From positions 3,410,001 through 3,474,000 of the forward strand of contig NC_077242.1 of the NCBI RefSeq assembly GCF_947179165.1: a stretch of DNA of 64,000 nucleotides. The letters are read 5' to 3'. A model generated the notes under the pieces. The model searched no databases. It was given only the letters and a program-made list of their open reading frames with translations, and was not told where the DNA came from. Made by a program: the position numbers and the translations under genes. Below, one piece after another: positions 61,500-64,000 of this stretch (the first letter of the stretch is position 1; every line of letters starts with the position of its first letter). The DNA comes from Solanum dulcamara (Eukaryota; Streptophyta; Magnoliopsida; Solanales; Solanaceae).

Positions 61500-61900
61500 T
61501 TTTTCTTATGTTGCTACCACTTAGTGAGTCTTGCACTCTAGATACTCAATTTTCGTCTTGCTTAACTGAACTTACCCGTCGTACCGTAGAACTTGATTTT
61601 CACTTTGCCTGGGTATCCTCTTACGACATAACTATGGCACCATTCCATTTCGATCATCCTACTATAATGCTAATTGCTAGGCGTAACATCTATCATTTTG
61701 CTTTTCTGGAATATTGAGACTGGATTCTAAACCTTCTACATTAGGTATCTCAGTTCCATCTAATTTCACCTCAACTTCATTCCTATCTCCCTGGCTAGAC
61801 TCACAATGTGTGTATTTTGTCTTACTCTACTTCCTAAATCCCTTACTCTAATAAGTGCTTCTCCATTGCTCTAGCTTTTGATTGTTTTCGATGATAAAAA
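61500..61900 (-). mobile_element. Old RTE-LINE remnant, antisense to the FLX-like gene
   Basis: The minus-strand translation contains KLEQWRSTxxSKGF and NEVEVKLDGTEIPNVEG with stops between them, matching the part of the LINE in TPS1 intron 9 that reads [14 protein letters not shown] and [11 protein letters not shown] second piece near 61555-61523 (SKTKIEYLECK) repeats the same domain, so two fragments are joined or rearranged. CCTCAATCTCAAGCTAGTTG near 61270 is a phrase I associate with the same family. Confidence 0.7.
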
Positions 61901-62127
61901 AAATGTAAAGAAAAGTTGTCTTTCATCGTGAAAGAAAATGAAGTCACGTAATCAAGTATAAAGGTTCATTTATTGATTCGGTCATTTACCACGCCTAGAA
62001 GTGGGCAGGCATTACGTTTTCCTCATAAGAAAAAGTTCTGGGAAGCTTTTAGGTGATTTTTCCTTTTTTTTTTCTTTTCATTGTTAAAAGAATATGTGAA
62101 TGCTCAGTATAGTATGTAGTTGTGCAT

Positions 62128-62345
62128 AGGGGTTGTTTGGTTCGCACTTCTCAGACAAAGTTATCCCAGGATTATAATCCTACAACCTTGGGACTAATTT
62201 AGCCCCCGGGTGGGATAAAATAACACCATGTTTGAGGTATAAATCCCAGTTATAACTTCAACCAAACAACTATAAAATTTAATCCCAAACTTAATCGCAG
62301 TATATCTCACCTTGCTATTAAGGGGTGGAGGTGTTAAACTGGTAG
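62128..62345. mobile_element. MITE with GGGGTTGTTTGGTT head
   Basis: The segment opens GGGGTTGTTTGGTTCGCA. Internal ATCCCAGGATTATAATCC and CCCGGGTGGGATAAAAT blocks are typical, from memory, of an abundant Solanaceae MITE. AACCAAACAAC near 62261 may be the inverted end of the head. The right limit is approximate. Confidence 0.55.
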
Positions 62346-64000
62346 GATATGTTTGACGTTAAAAGATTACAAATTATACTCGTCTTTCTGCCAAAAGGAT
62401 ATTGATTTTGTCTGTATATGTATGTGTTATAATTAGATGTGGTAAATTAGTTTAGCTGGTAAGGTAGACACTTTTCTTAGAGCTAGTTCAGTAGCTTATT
62501 GCAGTTTCCATGTGCCTTTTAGTTTTTACCTTTACCATCTTATCAGCTTATTACCTTTTTTACCCTTCTTATGTCGTAAAATCTTGATGGCTTTTGACTT
62601 AAATGGGGCATTCAAGTATTTGGCTCAAAGTCTGTTTGCAAATTTGTGAATAAGCACTTATTCCTGTACTGTGTTGGTGTATCAAAGTTGACTAGGTACA
62701 GAGTTCCATTCTGCTATGCTTTGTGTGCCCATAATAACTTCAATCAAATGCAGTATATGGTAACTTTCTAGTAGCGTTTGTTGTGATCCGTTCTCATTCC
62801 CTCATATTTGTTGGGAGGAGTTGCAGTTTCTGTATGATTAATTATTCAATATTTTAAAATTACATTTTGGATATTCAAAAAACTACACGAACGTGCACTT
62901 GTGGATGGAAATATGAGATTTATGATAATTCACTAACCCAAGATGGAGTTTTAACTTATGAACCTTAAATTGGGGCAAAGGTGAACAATTTGAAGTGCTA
63001 TTACCTGTTGGTACATTGTGATATCCTATAGGACACAGGCCAAGGACACCATGTACATCTAAACTCATGTGTGCACAAAGGGTGTGCTCTGGGGTGGCAG
63101 CTTTACCGCCATAACTTTCCTCCTAGAAACCGTACTGCTCAACCCATTGTTGCACCCCATCTCAAAAACAAGGTTGAACAATCTACATGCTCAACAAAGG
63201 TGAATTCTTTTCATTCCTAATTAGTAGGTAAAGACGCTGACCAACAATGACAAAGACACCAGAAAGCTGAAGCTAAACTGAGTTGGAAAGGAAAAAATTA
63301 ACTAAAAAGAAGGAGAATTGTATGGTGTTGCATTTTGGGAGATAATCCAGCAGTGTTGCTACGAGATTGTTTTTCTTGCTCAAGTAGTACAAGTACTTCT
63401 TGATATATTTGTTATTCCGTTCTATTGCTCCGTGAAACCTAGTTTGTAGTTCAAGCCACTGTTTATTTGGTCTCATGGTTTGAAGGCAGTGTACTCATTT
63501 TTAGGTTTCCAAAGGTGTCTTTGATTCACATAATGAAATATGCTACTTTTTAGGACCCTATGCATTGTAATTTATATTCTAATGCTCTTCTTTATTTCCA
63601 GGTTATAACCAATGCCTAAATGAGTTCATCGATGACACATGAGCATGATATTTTCGGGTGCGTATTTACTTAAAATAATACAAATGAGCACTTTTATCAG
63701 GTGACCACTTGATTATTTAGTAATTTGGCAACTTTCTAAAACTACTTTTCTCTTGCCTCTATTTTTGTGATTTCCTTTTGGAACTCTTTAGCCTTTAATA
63801 TAACAACCGGAAAATTGCAATATTTAGGCCCTATTTGTTGAGATAACATGTTTTCATTGAAGAAGTGACTCTGAGTTTTGGTTGTCTTGGACTTTACGTA
63901 ATGGTTTTCTCATGGGAAAGTTTGACAACAAATGTGGGAAAGAGATCCATGTAAGAGGGGAAGTCATTTTTGCTTTCTATATTAGTACCCCTGTTCCATA

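Larger units (their letters stand above)
60801..64000 (+). other. 3' region after the FLX-like gene, no further gene seen
   Basis: No long coding frame is credible. A donor-like GTACGT at 60849 and an acceptor-like TTATTTCCAG ending at 63601 could bound an intron in the 3' untranslated region, which would make most of this stretch intronic. The segments at 61262-61900 and 62128-62345 are repeats. Confidence 0.4.

Noticed and set aside
61508..61717. 69-residue + strand open frame
   Set aside because: Antisense reading of the RTE remnant; stops interrupt the true frame on the other strand.
1..64000. CRISPR arrays, prokaryotic defence systems, tRNA or rRNA genes, endogenous pararetrovirus
   Set aside because: No regular spacer array, no foldable tRNA, no rRNA sequence and no caulimovirus-type coat or movement protein was seen in this eukaryotic sequence.

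Overview
This is a nuclear plant genome window, most likely from the nightshade family (Solanum or a close relative). The reasons are interrupted plant genes with GT-AG introns, AT-rich intergenic DNA, and dispersed miniature elements that I recognise from Solanaceae. There is no operon structure, CRISPR array or other prokaryotic system. I did not find a convincing undescribed biological system. The most informative features are transposon nesting, broken genes and the alternative leader structure of a sugar-signalling gene.

Layout. 1-5246: a Copia retrotransposon, cut at its 5' LTR by the window edge, whose gag-pol frame carries five premature stops and no frameshift. 5247-13740: intergenic DNA with an element with long inverted termini nested in an older repeat (5878-7169), a recent 80-bp tandem duplication, a SINE-like remnant, and a very short LTR element on the minus strand (12239-13414) with both LTRs, primer-binding site and polypurine tract. 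13740-29530: TPS1, class I trehalose-6-phosphate synthase, + strand, 17 coding exons giving 926 residues, with two candidate leader exons and a 5'-truncated RTE LINE in intron 9. 30325-33370: RHM1-type UDP-rhamnose synthase, minus strand, convergent with TPS1, 674 residues in two coding exons, with a leader intron that holds a palindromic MITE.

33370-48200 is repeat-rich: a probable 2.2-kb solo LTR (37371-39597), Stowaway-like MITEs, and a decayed second Copia element (43985-45962). 48222-49276 is a broken SWEET sugar-transporter gene (SWEET2-like) with no first exon, a one-base frameshift and a lost splice donor. 50029-50475 (minus) encodes a small unknown single-pass membrane protein. 51790-55560 is a decayed hAT transposon (minus) split by a MITE; a sister copy of that MITE lies at 56637-57032. 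58200-60800 is an FLX-like coiled-coil gene (+, 317 residues, four coding exons) with a SINE in its leader intron. The end of the window holds probable 3' non-coding DNA with an old antisense RTE remnant and a MITE.

Functional links. TPS1 makes trehalose-6-phosphate, the plant sucrose signal. RHM1 makes UDP-rhamnose for pectin and glycosides. SWEETs move sugars across membranes. Their proximity looks coincidental; nothing in the sequence shows co-regulation. Exon boundaries were set by hand from splice consensus, reading frame and remembered family conservation, and no alignment was run.
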